64,000 nt of DNA, taken from Pseudomonas lijiangensis (GTDB lineage: Bacteria > Pseudomonadota > Gammaproteobacteria > Pseudomonadales > Pseudomonadaceae). Shown in pieces: positions 8,666 through 18,944 of the stretch (the stretch's first letter is position 1; each line of letters starts with the position of its first letter). The stretch spans positions 3,855,001 to 3,919,000 of the forward strand of contig NZ_CP076668.1 of assembly GCF_018968705.1 (NCBI RefSeq), in the 5' to 3' direction. The notes beneath the pieces are model-generated. The model saw only the letters and a list, made by a program, of their open reading frames with translations, did not search any database and was not told the origin of the DNA. The position numbers were made by a program, and so were the translations under genes.

Positions 8666-10024
8666 TCAGCCGCCAGGAGCCGGGGCAAAGACTGCCGCCA
8701 GCGCTTCACTGCTGGCCTGCATGCTTTCGTTATCGCGCAAACCCTGACGCAGATAGCGCGCCAATGCCGGCTGCAGAGCAATGGCCGTGTCGGTTTCCCG
8801 ATCACCGCCCGCCACATAGGCACCCACGCTGATCAGATCGCGGCTCTGCTGATAACGGGACCACAACTGTTTGAAGAACTGCGCACGCCCCATGTGTTCA
8901 GGGCTGACCACTGCCGGCATGACCCGACTGATGGAGGCTTCAATATCGATGGCCGGGTAATGCCCCTCTTCGGCCAGACGCCGCGACAGCACGATGTGGC
9001 CATCCAGTACGCCTCGGGCAGAGTCGGCAATCGGATCCTGCTGATCGTCCCCTTCGGACAGCACGGTATAGAACGCCGTGATGGAACCACCACCGGCTTC
9101 GGCATTACCGGCACGCTCAACCAGCTTGGGCAGACGGGCAAATACCGAAGGCGGATAACCCTTGGTTGCAGGCGGCTCGCCGATGGCCAGGGCAATTTCC
9201 CGCTGGGCCTGGGCAAAACGGGTCAGGGAGTCCATCAGCAACAGGACATTCTTGCCCCGATCACGGAAATACTCGGCAATGCGTGTGCAGTACATGGCGG
9301 CGCGCAGTCGCATGAGCGGTGCATCGTCCGCAGGCGAAGCGACCACCACCGAACGCTTGAGCCCTTCTTCGCCCAGGATGTGCTCGATGAACTCCTTGAC
9401 CTCACGGCCCCGCTCACCGATCAGGCCGACGATGATGATGTCCGCCTCGGTAAAGCGCGTCATCATGCCCAGCAGCACACTCTTGCCCACGCCGGTACCG
9501 GCGAACAGCCCGAGACGCTGGCCGCGGCCGACCGTCAATAAACCGTTGATGCAGCGAATCCCCACATCCAGCGGCTGGCTGATGGGGTCGCGCTTGAGCG
9601 GGTTGATGGCCGGGCCATCCATCGGCACCCAGTCTTCAGCCTTGATGGGCGGACGCCCGTCCAGCGGCCGACCGGCTCCGTCGAGCACCCGACCGAGCAT
9701 GCTCATGCCCATGGGCAGGCGCCCGGTATCGGCAAGCGGCACGACCCGCGCACCCGGTGCAATACCGGCCACACTGCCCACCGGCATCAGGAAAACCTTG
9801 TTGCCCGAAAACCCCATCACTTCCGCGTCGACTTCGACGGGATGATGACTGTCATCGTTGATCACCACACAGCGACTGCCCATGGCCGCCCGCAACCCCT
9901 CGGCTTCAAGGGTCAGGCCGACCATGCGCAACAGGCGCCCTTCCACCACCGGCTGGGCAGGCAAGGTGATGGAGTCGGCATACGACCCCAGCCGCTTGCT
10001 GAAACTGGTGCGATCAAGGCGCAT
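8666..10024 (-). CDS. fliI: FliI, flagellar export ATPase
   Basis: Hexameric F1-beta-like ATPase that unloads chaperones from export substrates. The 452 residues include Walker A AGTGVGKS (175-182), the family signature [21 protein letters not shown] and [13 protein letters not shown]. The N-terminal beta-barrel and C-terminal helical domain are complete. The start overlaps the end of fliH by 11 bp, and FliH is its regulator. Confidence 0.97.
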   Translation of the reverse strand: MRLDRTSFSKRLGSYADSITLPAQPVVEGRLLRMVGLTLEAEGLRAAMGSRCVVINDDSHHPVEVDAEVMGFSGNKVFLMPVGSVAGIAPGARVVPLADTGRLPMGMSMLGRVLDGAGRPLDGRPPIKAEDWVPMDGPAINPLKRDPISQPLDVGIRCINGLLTVGRGQRLGLFAGTGVGKSVLLGMMTRFTEADIIIVGLIGERGREVKEFIEHILGEEGLKRSVVVASPADDAPLMRLRAAMYCTRIAEYFRDRGKNVLLLMDSLTRFAQAQREIALAIGEPPATKGYPPSVFARLPKLVERAGNAEAGGGSITAFYTVLSEGDDQQDPIADSARGVLDGHIVLSRRLAEEGHYPAIDIEASISRVMPAVVSPEHMGRAQFFKQLWSRYQQSRDLISVGAYVAGGDRETDTAIALQPALARYLRQGLRDNESMQASSEALAAVFAPAPGG

Positions 10025-10820
10025 CGTTTTTCTCTATATCGACTGCACTGGCAGGAACCCCGGTCAGCTCGATATTCAGATCGGCCGCGCCAGGATGAGT
10101 GACCTGTTCATGCAACTGGTCGTACATTTTGGAGATGGCCAGGGAAATCCGCGTCTCGACACTGGCGTCGATACGGCTGTGTTCGGTTTCGATCCGGCAG
10201 CCGCCAGGCAACAGGCTGTCATCCTCGAGAATCTTCCAGCTTTCTTCATGGCGCTCACGCAGCGCCTTGACCAGCACGAAGTCCTGGGGATTGATAAAGA
10301 TGCGCAGGTTCTGGGCACCCATGGGCAGCAGCTTCAGGGCATCGCGCAGGACGTGGGCGATCTGCTGCGAATCGGTCTGCAACTCGCGCTGGATGACCTG
10401 GCGGGCAATGTGCTCCACCAGATGGATAACCGCCTTTTCGATCTGCGTGTCCTGTTCGGCAACCGGCTCCAGCAGATTGAGCATCAACTGTTCGAGACTG
10501 GCGAGCTTGGCCGTCAGAGCCACTTCCGCTTCCTGTCGGACCTTGAGCTGGGTGCTGTGAAAGCCTTCTTTTTCGCCTGTGGCAAAGCCTTCGTTCCAGG
10601 CTTCCTGGCGAATGCTTTCCAGTTCCTCCAGGGTCAGCGGCTGAACCTCCTCCAATGGAACTTCTTCCATTTCGGCCGGTTCTTCCTCCACTGGCTCCGG
10701 TTCGGGTTCCGGCTCAGGCTCTTTATGCGGGTCGAAACTTGGCAGTGACCACATATCGAAGCCAACGATATCCTTGGCGCGAATGAGATCACTAACCGGG
10801 TCTTTACTGGAGCTGGACAT
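10014..10820 (-). CDS. fliH: FliH, negative regulator of FliI
   Basis: Stator of the export ATPase; it links FliI to FliN at the C-ring. Of 268 residues, the N-terminal third holds an acidic Glu-Pro repeat ([14 protein letters not shown], about 31-45). Next come a coiled coil (about 70-120) and the conserved C-terminal domain with [13 protein letters not shown] and [19 protein letters not shown]. It lies 15 bp after fliG and overlaps fliI. The length of the EP repeat is a variable trait of Pseudomonas FliH. Confidence 0.94.
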   Translation of the reverse strand: MSSSSKDPVSDLIRAKDIVGFDMWSLPSFDPHKEPEPEPEPEPVEEEPAEMEEVPLEEVQPLTLEELESIRQEAWNEGFATGEKEGFHSTQLKVRQEAEVALTAKLASLEQLMLNLLEPVAEQDTQIEKAVIHLVEHIARQVIQRELQTDSQQIAHVLRDALKLLPMGAQNLRIFINPQDFVLVKALRERHEESWKILEDDSLLPGGCRIETEHSRIDASVETRISLAISKMYDQLHEQVTHPGAADLNIELTGVPASAVDIEKNDAP

Positions 10821-10835
10821 GAGTCAGGGCAATCC

Positions 10836-11852
10836 TTAGATCATTTCCTCGCCACCTTTGCCACCGAGCACGATCTCGCCGGCCTCGGCCATACGACGTG
10901 CGATGGTGAGGATTTCTTTCTGTGCGGTTTCCACGTCGCTGACACGCACCGGCCCCTTGGCTTCCAGGTCGTCGCGCAACAGTTCGGCAGCACGCTTGGA
11001 CATGTTCTTGAAGATCTTTTCCTTGATCGCCTCGTCCGAACCCTTGAGCGCCAGCACCAGCACGTCCGAAGACACTTCGCGCAACAGCGCCTGGATACCG
11101 CGGTCGTCCACGTCGGACAGGTTGTTGAAGACGAACATGAGGTCTTCGATCTGAACCGACAGGTCTTCGTCGACCTCGCGGATCGAATCCATGAGCGCGC
11201 CTTCGATGGAGCTGTCGAGGAAGTTCATGATATCGGCAGCGCGCTTGATACCACCCAGGGTGGTACGCGACGTGTTGGCGTTACCGGAGAACTGCTTCTC
11301 GAGAATCTGGTTCAGCTCCTTGAGAGCTGCCGGTTGTACGGTATTGAGCGATGAAACCCGCAGGATGATGTCCAGACGCACCTTGTGGTCGAAATGCCCA
11401 AGCACCTCGCCCGCCTGATCGGCGTCCAGATAAGCCACCACGATTGCCTGAATCTGCGGGTGCTCGAAGCGGATCACATCGGCAACCGCACGCGGCTCCA
11501 TCCACTTGAGACTGTCCAGGCCACTGGTGTTGCCGCCCAGCAGGATACGGTCGATCAGGCCGTTGGCCTTGTCTTCGCCCAGAGCCTGAGTCAGCATCTT
11601 GCGGATATAGCCGTCGGAACCGACGCCAAGGCTGGTCTGATCGCCGACGATATCGACGAACTCGCTCATGACCTCTTCGACCTGCTCACGATGCACGTTG
11701 CGCATCTGAGCCATCGCCACACCCACTTTCTGCACTTCCTTGGGGCCCATGTGCCGAAGCACCTGAGCCGCATCGGTTTCACCCAGAGAAAGCAGCAGCA
11801 CGGCGGCTTTCTCGACTCGGGTCAGTTTGGCTACGACGGCTCGATCATTCAT
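10836..11852 (-). CDS. fliG: FliG, flagellar motor switch protein
   Basis: Rotor protein that joins the MS ring to the C-ring and contacts the stator. The 338 residues have the usual three armadillo-like domains, including LLSLGETDAAQVLRHMGPKEV (N-terminal) and KEKIFKNMSKRAAELLRDDLE. The last of these contains the charged residues of the torque helix. The start overlaps the end of fliF by 8 bp, a coupling fitting their 1:1 contact. Confidence 0.97.
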   Translation of the reverse strand: MNDRAVVAKLTRVEKAAVLLLSLGETDAAQVLRHMGPKEVQKVGVAMAQMRNVHREQVEEVMSEFVDIVGDQTSLGVGSDGYIRKMLTQALGEDKANGLIDRILLGGNTSGLDSLKWMEPRAVADVIRFEHPQIQAIVVAYLDADQAGEVLGHFDHKVRLDIILRVSSLNTVQPAALKELNQILEKQFSGNANTSRTTLGGIKRAADIMNFLDSSIEGALMDSIREVDEDLSVQIEDLMFVFNNLSDVDDRGIQALLREVSSDVLVLALKGSDEAIKEKIFKNMSKRAAELLRDDLEAKGPVRVSDVETAQKEILTIARRMAEAGEIVLGGKGGEEMI

Positions 11853-13641
11853 CAGTGTTAATCCACTCTTTCACAACCTGGGCCACACGACCCGGATCTT
11901 CGGCCACCAAACTCTTGATTGCATTCAACTGTGCGTCATAACCCTCGGTCGGGCTAGGCAGCAGGATACTTTGCGGACCACCCAGGCTGACACGGTCATT
12001 GGACAGTTCGCCATCCATGCCACTGCCACCCATGCCACCGAAGCCACCCAGCTCCGAGTCGCCGAACCCGCCCAGTTCCTTACTCTTGCCGCTGGTGATG
12101 TTGTTCAGCACAGGGCGCAGAACACCGAACACCAGAATCAGGATGAAGATCACACCCACGGCCTGCTTGAGGATGTCCCAGAACCATGGCTGCGAGTAGA
12201 ACGGAATTTCCGGGATCACTTCACCGCGCTCGCTGGAGAACGGTACGTTGATCACGCTGACACTGTCGCCACGGCTGGCATCGAAGCCGACCGCATCCTG
12301 AACCAGACGCGTGAAGCGGGCCAGGTCAGTGGCGCTCCATGGCGCACGGGTCACTTCGCCGTTGGCCGGGTTGGTCTTGACCATGTCGTCCACAACAACC
12401 GCTACCGACAGACGAGTCAGACGACCCTGCTGTTGCTTGGTGTGGCTGATGGAACGATCCAGCTCGAAGTTCTTGGTCGACTGCACGCGCTTGTCGGCCG
12501 GGTACGGCGCCAGAGCGGGCTGGCCGGTGGCCGGGTCCATGATCTGCTGACCGTTGGCATCGAGCAGCGGCTGGCCTGGGGCGATAGCGGCTGCGGCACC
12601 GGCAGCACCACCACCGGTGGTCTGAGGCGCTGTCGCAGGACCTGGCGGCTGGTTGCTCAAGGCACCCGGAACACCTTGCGGGCCGGAGCTGCTGGAACGT
12701 TGTTCATTGACCGACTGCTCGCTGCGCAAGGCTGGCTGGTCAGGGTTGAAGCTTTCGGCTGTCGATTCGACGGCGCTGAAATCCACCACCGCCGAGACTT
12801 CTGCCTTGTAACGGTCGCTGCCCAGAATAGGTTGCAGGATGTTCTGCACACGCTGGGTCAGCATGCCTTCCATACGGCGGCTGTAGTCGAACTGCTTGCC
12901 GGCCATGGTCAGCTCGGAATTCTCGGCCTGATCGGAAAGCAGATGGCCTTTCTGATCCACAACCGTGATCTGAGATTTGCTCAACTCGGGAACGCTGGTA
13001 GCGACCAGATTCACGATTGCCACGACCTGGCTTGGCTCAAGGGTACGACCTGCGTACAGCTCGACCAGAACCGAAGCACTTGGCTTGCGATCGTCACGGA
13101 CAAACACCGAGCTTTTCGGAATCGCCAGGTGCACGCGGGCAGCCTTGACGTTATTCAGGGACGAGATGGTGCGTGCCAGTTCGCCTTCCAGACCACGGCG
13201 GTAGCGCGTGGCTTCCATGAACTGGCTGGTACCCAGGCCCTGATCCTTGTCGAGAATTTCGAAACCGATGTTGGAGTCGTTCTGCACCACGCCAGCCTGA
13301 GCCAGCTGGATACGCGCACGCTGCACGTCATCGGCCTTCACCAGCAAGGCGCCGGAGTTGGGCTCGACGGTATAGGAGATGTTCGCTGCAGTCAGGGTTT
13401 CCATGATCTGCTTGCTGTCCATTCCCGCCAGGCTGCCATAAAGCGGCCGGTAATCGGGTTGCTGGGACCAGAGCACCACGGCAAAGCCAATGGCCACGCT
13501 GGCAGCCAGACCGACCATGAGGCCGATCTGACGCAGCATGGTCATTTCAGAAAGGTTTTCCAGAAAAGACAGACCAAACAAGGGTTTCTTGTCGGGAGAG
13601 CCCGCTCTTGCCGGAACGGTTTCGGCTGTTGCTTCGGCCAT
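11845..13641 (-). CDS. fliF: FliF, MS-ring protein
   Basis: Inner-membrane ring on which the flagellum is built. The 598 residues have two membrane segments (about 38-60 and 472-492) flanking the periplasmic ring-building domains. Typical stretches are LYGSLAGMDSKQIMETLTAA and YRRGLEGELARTISSLNNVKAARVH. A Gly/Pro/Ala-rich insert lies near 320-355. The cytoplasmic tail ends VAQVVKEWINTDE, the FliG-binding helix. It lies 15 bp after fliE. Confidence 0.97.
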   Translation of the reverse strand: MAEATAETVPARAGSPDKKPLFGLSFLENLSEMTMLRQIGLMVGLAASVAIGFAVVLWSQQPDYRPLYGSLAGMDSKQIMETLTAANISYTVEPNSGALLVKADDVQRARIQLAQAGVVQNDSNIGFEILDKDQGLGTSQFMEATRYRRGLEGELARTISSLNNVKAARVHLAIPKSSVFVRDDRKPSASVLVELYAGRTLEPSQVVAIVNLVATSVPELSKSQITVVDQKGHLLSDQAENSELTMAGKQFDYSRRMEGMLTQRVQNILQPILGSDRYKAEVSAVVDFSAVESTAESFNPDQPALRSEQSVNEQRSSSSGPQGVPGALSNQPPGPATAPQTTGGGAAGAAAAIAPGQPLLDANGQQIMDPATGQPALAPYPADKRVQSTKNFELDRSISHTKQQQGRLTRLSVAVVVDDMVKTNPANGEVTRAPWSATDLARFTRLVQDAVGFDASRGDSVSVINVPFSSERGEVIPEIPFYSQPWFWDILKQAVGVIFILILVFGVLRPVLNNITSGKSKELGGFGDSELGGFGGMGGSGMDGELSNDRVSLGGPQSILLPSPTEGYDAQLNAIKSLVAEDPGRVAQVVKEWINTDE

Positions 13642-13656
13642 GACTCAGTACGTCCC

Positions 13657-13986
13657 TTAAACCGGCATCTGCATGATGTCTTGATAGGCTTGAACCAGCT
13701 TGTTGCGAACCTGGGTCAAAGCCTGAAACGAGACGCTGGCTTTTTGTGAGGAAATCATGACGTCAGTCAAATCGACACCACTCTTGCCGATTTCAAATGC
13801 GTTCGCCAACTGACCTGCGGCCTGCTGGGTTTCGGAAACCTTGTTGACGGCCTGGCCAAGCATATCGGCAAAGCTGCTGGTGCCGACTTCCGGCGTAGCG
13901 GTCACTGGCTTGGACGCCGCCATGGCATCCATCTGCATGGCCCGCATATCCAACATCAAGCGATTAAATTCAACACCTTGGCTCAT
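13657..13986 (-). CDS. fliE: FliE, MS-ring/rod junction protein
   Basis: Export substrate that joins the MS ring to the rod. I chose the ATG at 13986 (109 residues, beginning [18 protein letters not shown]) because it matches Pseudomonas FliE and has a GAGAG ribosome-binding site upstream. Starts at 13992 and 14013 are also open. The C-terminal half has the conserved [26 protein letters not shown]. It is the first gene of the fliEFGHIJ operon, with a sigma-54 type promoter upstream. Confidence 0.93.
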   Translation of the reverse strand: MSQGVEFNRLMLDMRAMQMDAMAASKPVTATPEVGTSSFADMLGQAVNKVSETQQAAGQLANAFEIGKSGVDLTDVMISSQKASVSFQALTQVRNKLVQAYQDIMQMPV

Positions 13987-14049
13987 GGACATTTTCTCTC
14001 GTAAGGCCCGCAATTTTTTGACACTGATTCAGCGGATAGTGAAGACATA

Positions 14050-14064
14050 GCAACAAGAGTGCCA
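14050..14064 (-). promoter_or_regulatory. Sigma-54 promoter for fliE operon
   Basis: The minus strand reads TGGCACTCTTGTTGC, an exact TGGCAC-N5-TTGC match, about 64 bases before the fliE start. The rest of the 13987-14225 gap holds an imperfectly explained palindrome at 14140-14159 (AATGGCAT, 4-base loop, ATGCCATT), near the fleR 3' end. Confidence 0.8.
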
Positions 14065-14225
14065 AATAGATAACGACACCCGCTTCACTTTGCCCTCACC
14101 CGCGTCCCAGACCTTCTGGGTGAACCCCGCATCTCGCACAATGGCATCAATATGCCATTGAATTACAACATTCATACGACAAAGCCAGCAGAAGAGATCA
14201 CCCCTTCCCGACCCGCCGGAAAAGC

Positions 14226-15632
14226 TCAGGTCGCGAACAGATAAGCCTCGACATCCATGCCCGCATCACGCATCTGTGCCAGTTTGTAGCGCAGCGTCCT
14301 GGGACTGATACCCAGTCGCTCAGCCGCTTCCTTTCGACGCCCACGCTCAGTGCGCAGGGTATCGATGATCACTTGAAACTCACGACGCCGCAGATCATCT
14401 CCCAGAGCACCGGCCGACTCGGCAACAGTAGCGGCTGGTACATTATCCACCGCCACCGCAGGCGCCAACGGCACCGAAGCCACAGATGGCGAGGCCCCGG
14501 TAACAGGTCCCGCCAGGCAGAAATCTTCAGCCTCGATCACACCGCCCTGCTGCAATATCAAGGCCCGCTGCACGGCATTGTCCAGCTCTCGCACATTGCC
14601 CGGCCATGAATACGCCACCAGACACGCCTGCGCCTGGGCAGACAATCGCACAGGTGCATGCTTCATTTTATTGACGTGTTTGGCCAACAGACGCTCGGCA
14701 AGCGGCAGAATATCGGCAGTCCTTTGACGCAACGCTTGCCATGCCAACGGGAAAACCGATAACCGATAAAACAGATCCTCACGAAACCGCCCGGCCGCCA
14801 CTTCACCCGCCAGATCACGATTGGTAGTTGCCAGGACCCGGATATCCAGGCTGATCGGCTTGCGAGCTCCCACCCGCTCCACCTCACGCTCCTGGAGTAC
14901 TCGCAGCAGCTTGGCCTGCAAGCCCATGGGCATTTCGGATATTTCGTCCAGCAGGATAGTGCCGCCATCCGCCTGTTCGAACTTGCCCGCCTGCGCCGCA
15001 ATGGCACCGGTAAACGACCCCTTTTCATGCCCGAACAGTGTCGCTTCCAGCATGTTGTCCGGAATCGCCGCACAGTTGATCGCTATAAAAGGCTTATCGG
15101 CACGTGGCGAGTTTTGATGAATGAATCGCGCCAATACTTCTTTGCCCGTCCCGGACTCACCGGAAATCAGCACGGTGGAATCACTCTTCGCCACCCGGCT
15201 GGCCAGGTTCAGCAACTGGATACTGGCGGGCTCCACGGCAATCGGCCCATCGCCTTCAGCAGGCCCAAGACGCCCCAGCGCATGCCGGGCAACCAACGCC
15301 AGCAAGGCCTTGGGCTCGAAAGGCTTGACCAGATAATCCGCCGCGCCCTGACGCATGGCATCCACAGCCCGCTCGACGGCACCATGGGCCGTCATCAGCA
15401 GAACCGGCAATTGCGGATGGCGACTGCGCAACAGTGCCAGCAATTGATGACCATCCATGCCCGGCATGTTTACGTCACTGATGACCAGACTGAAGGGCTC
15501 CTGATCCACCGCAAGCAGGGCATCTTCAGCCGAACCAACAGCACGATAATCGTAACCGGCCAACTCAAGCGTCTCGCCGAGCGCTTCGCGCAGCGAACGG
15601 TCATCCTCGACCAACAGCACTTTGATCGACAT
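14226..15632 (-). CDS. fleR: FleR, sigma-54-dependent response regulator
   Basis: Activator of the class III flagellar genes (hook, rings), partner of FleS. The 468 residues comprise a receiver domain (phosphorylation site Asp53 in LVISDVNMPGMDG), an AAA+ domain with Walker A GESGTGKE and the sigma-54 contact loop GSFTGA, and a C-terminal helix-turn-helix (KEAAERLGISPRTLRYKLAQM). The start codon overlaps the fleS stop codon, so the pair is co-transcribed and translationally coupled. Confidence 0.96.
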   Translation of the reverse strand: MSIKVLLVEDDRSLREALGETLELAGYDYRAVGSAEDALLAVDQEPFSLVISDVNMPGMDGHQLLALLRSRHPQLPVLLMTAHGAVERAVDAMRQGAADYLVKPFEPKALLALVARHALGRLGPAEGDGPIAVEPASIQLLNLASRVAKSDSTVLISGESGTGKEVLARFIHQNSPRADKPFIAINCAAIPDNMLEATLFGHEKGSFTGAIAAQAGKFEQADGGTILLDEISEMPMGLQAKLLRVLQEREVERVGARKPISLDIRVLATTNRDLAGEVAAGRFREDLFYRLSVFPLAWQALRQRTADILPLAERLLAKHVNKMKHAPVRLSAQAQACLVAYSWPGNVRELDNAVQRALILQQGGVIEAEDFCLAGPVTGASPSVASVPLAPAVAVDNVPAATVAESAGALGDDLRRREFQVIIDTLRTERGRRKEAAERLGISPRTLRYKLAQMRDAGMDVEAYLFAT

Positions 15633-16846
15633 CAGTGGCTACTCACTAAAGCGGAAACCGGAATCAACGGCAAAGTGACGATTGCACACGTCCCGCGATT
15701 GACAGTCGAGCGGTACTGCACGCTACCCTGATGAGCACGGGTCACTGCCGTCACCACCGCCAGGCCAAGGCCGGTGCCGGTGGTCTTGGTGGTGAAAAAA
15801 GGTTCGCCGATACGCGCCAGCGCAGCCTTGTCCATACCACTGCCGTTATCACTGAAGCACAGGCGCAACGTATTGCCACGGCTGTAAGCATGAATTTTCA
15901 GACGGGTTTTTCCGACACTGGCCTGCACCGCGTTTTCCACCAGATTGAGCAGCGCACCCACCAGGGTGTCGCGGTTGCACAGCAGTTCGCCATCGATCGA
16001 ATCGCACTGCCAGCGAACCGCCACATCCTGCACGTGGGTCTGGGCTGCCGACTGCAAGGCCTGGAACAGTTCCCCCGGTGTCAGCCGATCGGTCAACGGC
16101 AATTCGCCGCGGGCAAAGACCAGCATGTCGCGCACCTGATGCTCAAGCTCATGCAGGCGCTCCTTGAGGCGCGCCGCAAAACGCTGCTGGGTTTCCACCG
16201 GCAATTCCTGCTCGGTCAGATGACTGGCGTAGATCATGGCCGCCGACAAGGGCGTACGAATCTGATGCGCCAGAGAAGCGACCATGCGCCCCAGGGAAGA
16301 CAGGCGCTCATGGCGAGCCAGTTGTTCCTGGAGGCGACGGGTTTCAGTCAGGTCATTGAGCAGGACCAGTTGCCCGGGCTCTGCATCCAGCGAGCGAGTG
16401 GCGATGGACAGCCGACGCCCGTCGCGCAGTGACACTTCATGCCCGTCATCCTCGCGAGGCGCGAAGCAACGACTGATGACATGGCGCCACAACATCCCCA
16501 GCAGAGGCTGCCCCAACAGATCGATGGCGGTCGGGTTGGCCTCGCGCACCACGCCCATGCCATCAATGACAATCACGCCACCGGGCAGCAGATCCACAAG
16601 ATTCTGCAGACGGTTGGCCAGACGCTCCTTCTCTGCCAGCTCCTGCATGCGCTGGACACCCGCCTCCGCCAGCTCGCCTTTCAACTCGGCGACGCGAGTT
16701 TCCAGCATGCCGTAGGAATCAGCCAACTGAGACGACATCTGGTTAAACAATGAGAAGGCCTGCTCAAGCCCCTGGCGACTTTCCAGTTCCAGGGAGGGTT
16801 TAGCTTGGCTGGGCAAGTCAGGGGACATGTGGGCGGCCTTGGACAT
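15632..16846 (-). CDS. fleS: FleS, sensor histidine kinase
   Basis: Cytoplasmic-type histidine kinase paired with FleR. The 404 residues hold an N-terminal coiled coil (about 20-85), a PAS domain (about 85-165), a HisKA domain with His194 in ASLAHQIRTPLSAA, and an HATPase domain (LVENAVQAS, FSDNGSGMD, GTGLGLAVV). No membrane segments are visible, which is normal for FleS. A sigma-54 type promoter lies 55-68 bases upstream, separated from fleQ by a terminator. Confidence 0.95.
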   Translation of the reverse strand: MSKAAHMSPDLPSQAKPSLELESRQGLEQAFSLFNQMSSQLADSYGMLETRVAELKGELAEAGVQRMQELAEKERLANRLQNLVDLLPGGVIVIDGMGVVREANPTAIDLLGQPLLGMLWRHVISRCFAPREDDGHEVSLRDGRRLSIATRSLDAEPGQLVLLNDLTETRRLQEQLARHERLSSLGRMVASLAHQIRTPLSAAMIYASHLTEQELPVETQQRFAARLKERLHELEHQVRDMLVFARGELPLTDRLTPGELFQALQSAAQTHVQDVAVRWQCDSIDGELLCNRDTLVGALLNLVENAVQASVGKTRLKIHAYSRGNTLRLCFSDNGSGMDKAALARIGEPFFTTKTTGTGLGLAVVTAVTRAHQGSVQYRSTVNRGTCAIVTLPLIPVSALVSSH

Positions 16847-16900
16847 AAATCATCTCTCGCGTGGCGAACCGTCATTAAACGGTATGTTGAGAGTGACTTA

Positions 16901-16914
16901 GCAATCCTCGTGCC
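16901..16914 (-). promoter_or_regulatory. Sigma-54 promoter for fleSR
   Basis: The minus strand reads GGCACGAGGATTGC, an exact match to GGCACG-N4-TTGC. It is 55 bases upstream of the fleS start and begins almost directly after the fleQ terminator hairpin. This fits FleQ/RpoN activation of fleSR, the known class II step. Confidence 0.8.
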
Positions 16915-16915
16915 G

Positions 16916-16944
16916 AAAAAAAACCTCTGAAAATTCAGAGGTTT
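16916..16944 (-). terminator. Rho-independent terminator of fleQ
   Basis: Arms AAACCTCTGAA and TTCAGAGGTTT (16921-16931 and 16934-16944) form an 11-bp hairpin. On the minus strand it is followed by a run of T residues, starting 25 bases after the fleQ stop codon. It insulates the fleSR promoter from fleQ read-through. Confidence 0.9.
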
Positions 16945-16968
16945 GATTTTTGGCTCCGGGAACAGGCG

Positions 16969-18444
16969 TCAATCATCCGCCTGATCGTCACCTTCCCGGC
17001 GACTCATGCCGTACTTGCGCATCTTTTCTACAAGCGTTGTACGACGAATCCGCAGACGCTCCGCAGCACGCGCCACGATACCGTTGGCGTCATCCAGCGC
17101 CTGCTGGATCAAGCCCTGTTCCAGACCACCCAGGTAATCCTTGAGGTCCAGGCCTTCCGGAGGAAGTACGGCACCGGAAGCGAAGTTCGGCGTGTGGGCA
17201 TTGATGGCTACGCGCTCTTCCAGATCACTGCGCAGGCTGTCGACCATCTGCTCGTCTTCATCGTCGACGTAGCGGAATTTCTTCGGCAGCTCCGCCACGC
17301 CAATCACGCCATAGGGATGCATGATCGCCATGCGTTCCACCAGGTTGGCAAGCTCGCGCACGTTACCCGGCCAGGCATGACGACACAGCGACATGATGGC
17401 GGCCGAGTTGAAACGGATCGAACCGCGCTTTTCGTGCTCCATGCGCGAGATGAGCTCGTTCATCAGCAGCGGAATATCTTCGACACGCTCACGCAGAGGC
17501 GCCATTTCGATCGGGAATACGTTCAGACGGTAATAGAGGTCTTCACGGAAACTGCCGATCTCGATCATGTTCTCGAGATTCTTGTGGGTGGCGGCAATGA
17601 TGCGCACATCGATGCTTTGGGTCTTGTTACTGCCGACCCGCTCGAAGGTACGCTCCTGCAGAACACGCAGCAGCTTGACCTGCATCGGCAACGGCATGTC
17701 ACCGATTTCATCCAGGAACAGAGTACCGCCGTTGGCCAGCTCGAAACGCCCGGCACGGCTGGTGATGGCTCCGGTAAAGGCGCCCTTCTCATGCCCGAAC
17801 AATTCGCTTTCCAGCAACTCGGCCGGAATCGCGCCGCAGTTGACCGGAACGAAAGGTGCGTCACGACGCTTGGAGTGGTAGTGCAGGTTGCGAGCAACCA
17901 CCTCCTTGCCCGTACCCGACTCACCCAGAATCAGCACGCTTGCATCGGTATCGGCCACTTGCTGCATCATCTGACGCACGTGCTGGATGGCACGGCTGGT
18001 GCCGACCAGACTGCGGAACAGATTGGGTTCGCGATGCCGACCACGCTCACGGGCCTGATCGTACATTTCACGATAGACCTGGGCACGATGCAGGGCATCC
18101 AGCAATTTGCTGTAGCTGGGAGGCATTTCGAGGGTGGAAAGCACGCGCCGACGAAGGTCTTCGGGAAGGTCGACGGCAGAATTTTCGCTCATCAACAGAA
18201 CCGGAAGGAACTCATCCCATGCAGCGACTGTCTTAAGCAGTCCTTGAAGGCTGCCCGGGGCATTCACGCTGCCCACAAGCACGCAAAGCACTTCACGCGT
18301 CGAGGCCAATGAGCCGACAACCTGCTGCCAGTCCTGACTGGTGCAGGATAAATTTTCTTCGCCCAGAAAATTCAGGATAACCGCCAGATCCCGGCGGCGC
18401 TGGCTATCGTCATCGATTAGCAGAATCTTGATTTCACGCCACAT
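16969..18444 (-). CDS. fleQ: FleQ, master flagellar regulator (sigma-54 enhancer-binding, c-di-GMP responsive)
   Basis: Top activator of the flagellar cascade; in P. aeruginosa it also represses or activates exopolysaccharide genes in response to c-di-GMP. The 491 residues comprise a degenerate receiver-like domain (1-120) lacking the usual phospho-acceptor motif, an AAA+ domain with Walker A GESGTGKE (174-181) and sigma-54 loop GAFTGA (221-226), and a C-terminal HTH ([20 protein letters not shown]). It is monocistronic, between its own promoter and a strong terminator. Confidence 0.97.
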   Translation of the reverse strand: MWREIKILLIDDDSQRRRDLAVILNFLGEENLSCTSQDWQQVVGSLASTREVLCVLVGSVNAPGSLQGLLKTVAAWDEFLPVLLMSENSAVDLPEDLRRRVLSTLEMPPSYSKLLDALHRAQVYREMYDQARERGRHREPNLFRSLVGTSRAIQHVRQMMQQVADTDASVLILGESGTGKEVVARNLHYHSKRRDAPFVPVNCGAIPAELLESELFGHEKGAFTGAITSRAGRFELANGGTLFLDEIGDMPLPMQVKLLRVLQERTFERVGSNKTQSIDVRIIAATHKNLENMIEIGSFREDLYYRLNVFPIEMAPLRERVEDIPLLMNELISRMEHEKRGSIRFNSAAIMSLCRHAWPGNVRELANLVERMAIMHPYGVIGVAELPKKFRYVDDEDEQMVDSLRSDLEERVAINAHTPNFASGAVLPPEGLDLKDYLGGLEQGLIQQALDDANGIVARAAERLRIRRTTLVEKMRKYGMSRREGDDQADD

Positions 18445-18528
18445 GCAATAGCAACTTCCCTAGTCAACTCAATGCCCGAGATCGTGGGCAGCTTGGCATC
18501 TCAGCCGTTATATCCGATGAGACGCCAG

Positions 18529-18557
18529 AAAATAGTGAACATCACTAGTTAAGTCAA
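18529..18557 (-). promoter_or_regulatory. Sigma-70 type promoter for fleQ
   Basis: On the minus strand TTGACT and TATTTT are separated by exactly 17 bases, about 85 bases upstream of the fleQ start. The surroundings are AT-rich. FleQ is known to be transcribed by a housekeeping promoter in Pseudomonas. Prediction from spacing and similarity only. Confidence 0.55.
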
Positions 18558-18621
18558 AAAAACATATACAGTCAAATTTATGGCGAAACTATTGTCGAAC
18601 AATCAAACCGACAAATAATAG

Positions 18622-18918
18622 CTAGCCAAATAGATGGTATACCTTCGCGGCGTTTTTGGCATTGCGGATTTGCGTCATTTCGTCGGCGATTGCCTGACGC
18701 TCATCTGTAGCAACGTCAATCAATTGTCGATAGACGCCCAGCAGCTCTTCCAGATTGCTGCGCAGCCCCGGCTCATCAGCCGGCGCTTCGCTGACAACAG
18801 CCTCAACACACTCACGGCATGCCAGATCAAGTTTGACGATTGCATCCCAGTCACGCTCAGCCAGGGCCCCGACCAACGCTTCACGGGTTTCTTCGATACG
18901 CTTGAGCGCAGCACTCAT
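18622..18918 (-). CDS. fliT: FliT-like flagellar chaperone
   Basis: Short 98-residue, helical, acidic protein after fliS. In the family, FliT binds the cap protein FliD and holds it for export. The sequence is divergent; identity rests on size, helical character (LKRIEETREALVGALAERDW at the N-terminus) and the fliD-fliS-fliT order. It is separated from fliS by 26 bp. It ends just before the AT-rich fleQ promoter region. Confidence 0.82.
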   Translation of the reverse strand: MSAALKRIEETREALVGALAERDWDAIVKLDLACRECVEAVVSEAPADEPGLRSNLEELLGVYRQLIDVATDERQAIADEMTQIRNAKNAAKVYHLFG

Positions 18919-18944
18919 GGTGGTTTCTCCAGAAGACAGCGAAC

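Noticed and set aside
11827..13749. A 640-codon open frame on the plus strand opposite fliF
   Set aside because: It is antisense to a certain fliF gene, rich in His/Gln/Arg as antisense frames of GC-rich genes are, and has no ribosome-binding site or family resemblance.
14140..14159. Palindrome AATGGCAT-4-ATGCCATT between fleR and fliE
   Set aside because: It could be a weak fleR terminator or a regulator site, but there is no T run and it does not fit a FleQ box well, so it was not given as a feature.
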